DNA of 6,035 nt. Source: Betaproteobacteria bacterium. Its GTDB lineage: Bacteria; Pseudomonadota; Gammaproteobacteria; Burkholderiales; SG8-41. The stretch lies in NCBI GenBank assembly GCA_020028375.1, contig JAHZNX010000147.1, forward strand, positions 1-6,035, written 5' to 3'. The stretch's first letter is position 1; every line of letters begins with the position of its first letter. The notes beneath the pieces were generated by a model, which did not search any database, was not told the DNA's origin, and was given only the letters and a program-made list of their open reading frames with translations. The position numbers and the translations under genes are program-made. Below are positions 4,559-6,035 of the stretch, piece by piece.

Positions 4559-5359
4559 ATGCACCCGATGCTCACCATCGCCGTGAGGGCCGCGCGCCGC
4601 GCCGGCAATGTCATCAACCGCGCGACCCGCAACCTGGACGCTGTCGTCTTCCGCGAAAAGGCCGTGAACGACTTCGTCTCCGAAGTGGACCGCGAAGCGG
4701 AGCAGGCGGTCATCCGCACGCTGCTCGAAGCCTATCCGGCGCATTCGATTCTAGCAGAGGAGAGCGGCGCCTCCGGGAAATCGGAGTACCAGTGGATCAT
4801 CGATCCGCTCGACGGCACCACCAATTTCATCCACGGCTTTCCGCAGTACTGCGTGGCGATCGCACTCAGGCACCGCGGCATCGTCACTCAAGCGGTGGTC
4901 TACGATCCCTCGCGCAACGATCTCTTTACCGCGACGCGCGGGCGCGGCGCGTTCCTCAACGACCACCGCATGCGGGTGAGCAAGCGCATCCATCTCAGGT
5001 CGAGCCTTATCGGGACCGGCTTCCCGTTCCGCCAGCTCGAGCACCTGGACGCCTATATCGCGATCCTGCGCGGCATGATGGGAGGCGCGGCCGGCGTGCG
5101 GCGCGCCGGCTCCGCCGCGCTCGACCTCGCCTACGTCGCGGCAGGCCGGCTCGACGGCTTCTGGGAGTTCGGGCTTTCGCCGTGGGATATGGCGGCGGGC
5201 GCGCTGCTCATCACGGAAGCCGGCGGACTGGTGGGGGACCTCGCCGGCGAGAACGGCTACCTGGAAACGGGCAACATCATCGCCGGCAACCCGCACATCT
5301 TCGTCGAGCTGCTGCGGGCGATGTCACCGCATCTCACGCCCGCGCTCAAGCGCGGCTGA
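4559..5359 (+). CDS. suhB: SuhB, inositol-1-monophosphatase family protein
   Basis: This 266-residue protein is a Mg-dependent phosphatase that hydrolyses inositol-1-phosphate. In E. coli SuhB also joins the rRNA antitermination complex. Metal-site motifs are visible: E67-E68 in LAEESG, WIIDPLDGTTNF (79-90, with D82 and D85) and SPWDMAAGALLITEAGG (207-223, with D210). The segment RRAGSAALDLAYVAAGRLDG (181-200) matches the E. coli protein closely. I chose ATG 4559 because MHPMLTIAVRAARRAG aligns with the E. coli start MHPML. ATG 4550, adding M-P-I, is also open, and neither has a clear ribosome site. It is divergent from trmJ and converges on the TPR gene with one base between stop codons. Length is normal and nothing key is missing. 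Whether phosphatase activity or the antitermination role dominates cannot be read from sequence. Confidence 0.95.
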   Translation: MHPMLTIAVRAARRAGNVINRATRNLDAVVFREKAVNDFVSEVDREAEQAVIRTLLEAYPAHSILAEESGASGKSEYQWIIDPLDGTTNFIHGFPQYCVAIALRHRGIVTQAVVYDPSRNDLFTATRGRGAFLNDHRMRVSKRIHLRSSLIGTGFPFRQLEHLDAYIAILRGMMGGAAGVRRAGSAALDLAYVAAGRLDGFWEFGLSPWDMAAGALLITEAGGLVGDLAGENGYLETGNIIAGNPHIFVELLRAMSPHLTPALKRG

Positions 5360-5360
5360 A

Positions 5361-6035
5361 CTATTTTCTTGAGGGAGGGCGCAGCTCGGCGAGTTCCTTC
5401 GCCAGCGAGGCATCAAGCCGCTCGAGCGACTTCAATGCCTGGTCGTATTCGGTCCTGCGGCCGAGCCGCGCATAGGCCCGCCCCAGGCCGAACCACGCCC
5501 GCGCGAGTTCGCCGTTGAGCTGCACCGCCTCGCGGTAGGCCGCGGCCGCGGGCAGGTCGCGGTCGAGGTCGGAGTAGCTTTCGCCGAGCAGGAACCAGGT
5601 TTCCGCGTTGCCCTGGCGCACGCGGAGCGCGTTGTTGAGCGTCTGCACCGCGCGCGCTGGCTGCTTCGCGTCGCGGTACGACTGGGCGAGCAGGTTCCAC
5701 CCCAGCATCTCGTCCGGCGCCAGCCGCACGACCTCGGTGTAGCTCTCGATCGCGAGCGCATGCCGTCCCGCCTGCGAGTATGCGTATCCCGCGACGATCC
5801 ACCAGCTGGAGTTGTTGCTGTCCTTGGCCAGGTTTTCCTTGGCGAGCTTCGTGAGCCCGTCCCAGTCCTTGCGGGCCTCCAGCTCGGCCACCCGCTTCCG
5901 GTTGCCCTCCTCCATGCCCTTCAAGTGGCTCAACAGGATCGAGGCAGTGCCGTCGGGCGCCGCCGATAGCAGCAGGCCCTGAGCCGCCGTGCAACCGAGA
6001 AGCGCAGCGAGCGCGAGTCCGCCGACCGCGCCCCG
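5361..6035 (-). CDS. TPR-repeat lipoprotein (5' end outside the window)
   Basis: The frame stays open from the TAG at 5363-5361 to the window edge, giving 224 residues without a start. The first visible residues, GGLALAALLGCTAAQG, form a hydrophobic signal segment with lipobox LLGC, whose cysteine codon is at 5993-5991. The protein is therefore probably lipid-anchored and periplasmic, with a start only slightly upstream of the edge. A TTG start at 5933 would remove this signal and is unlikely. Four tandem 34-residue TPR units follow, starting at NNSSWW, DEMLGW, GNAETW and ELARAW, each with the small/aromatic TPR pattern. TPR units make helical scaffolds for protein binding, so a partner-binding role at the envelope is inferred. 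No specific family is recognised. It ends one base from suhB, so each transcript must terminate within or beyond the other gene. Confidence 0.82.
   Translation of the reverse strand, partial: RGAVGGLALAALLGCTAAQGLLLSAAPDGTASILLSHLKGMEEGNRKRVAELEARKDWDGLTKLAKENLAKDSNNSSWWIVAGYAYSQAGRHALAIESYTEVVRLAPDEMLGWNLLAQSYRDAKQPARAVQTLNNALRVRQGNAETWFLLGESYSDLDRDLPAAAAYREAVQLNGELARAWFGLGRAYARLGRRTEYDQALKSLERLDASLAKELAELRPPSRK

Noticed and set aside
4543..5475. Plus-strand open frame of 310 codons overlapping suhB
   Set aside because: It is in another frame of suhB, gives low-complexity arginine-rich sequence and runs into the convergent TPR gene.
5361..5933. TPR protein beginning at TTG 5933
   Set aside because: The frame continues upstream to the window edge with a signal segment and lipobox, so this internal TTG is unlikely to be the start.

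Overview
The window is GC-rich, densely coding DNA from a proteobacterium, most likely a betaproteobacterium. The evidence is the gene set (suhB, trmJ, cysE, iscR and Fe-S assembly genes), the near-E. coli residue register of IscR, IscA and SuhB, and two kinds of intergenic repeat that are common in that group. It looks like a chromosomal housekeeping locus. I see no insertion sequence, phage gene, rRNA, tRNA or CRISPR array.

Layout from right to left. At the right edge a TPR lipoprotein gene (minus strand) runs in from beyond the window. It converges with suhB (plus strand), and their stop codons are one base apart. A 158-bp divergent region separates suhB from trmJ. This region holds a suhB promoter candidate, a C/G-rich REP-like repeat and a strong palindrome in the trmJ leader. 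trmJ, cysE, iscR, a NifS/IscS-type cysteine desulfurase gene, an iscA-type gene and the 5' part of sufB then follow on the minus strand. sufB leaves the window at base 1.

The genes form one theme. CysE makes O-acetylserine for cysteine synthesis, the desulfurase takes sulfur from cysteine, and the A-type protein and SufB build or carry Fe-S clusters. IscR, itself an Fe-S protein, should set expression of the whole. The cluster is a hybrid: an ISC-type regulator, desulfurase and A-type protein lead into a SUF scaffold gene, with no iscU, hscBA or fdx in the visible part.

The most informative non-coding signals are three matches to the type 1 IscR operator. Two lie in tandem over a near-consensus sigma-70 promoter before iscR, one of them covering the last codons and stop of cysE. 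The third overlaps a -35 element before cysE, suggesting that cysteine supply and Fe-S assembly are co-regulated. The other unusual feature is that all three junctions in iscR-desulfurase-iscA-sufB contain 7-bp-periodic repeats. The one before iscA is a clean array of ten units filling nearly the whole spacer.

No wholly new system is evident. The regulatory layout and the heptamer spacers are the parts worth following up.
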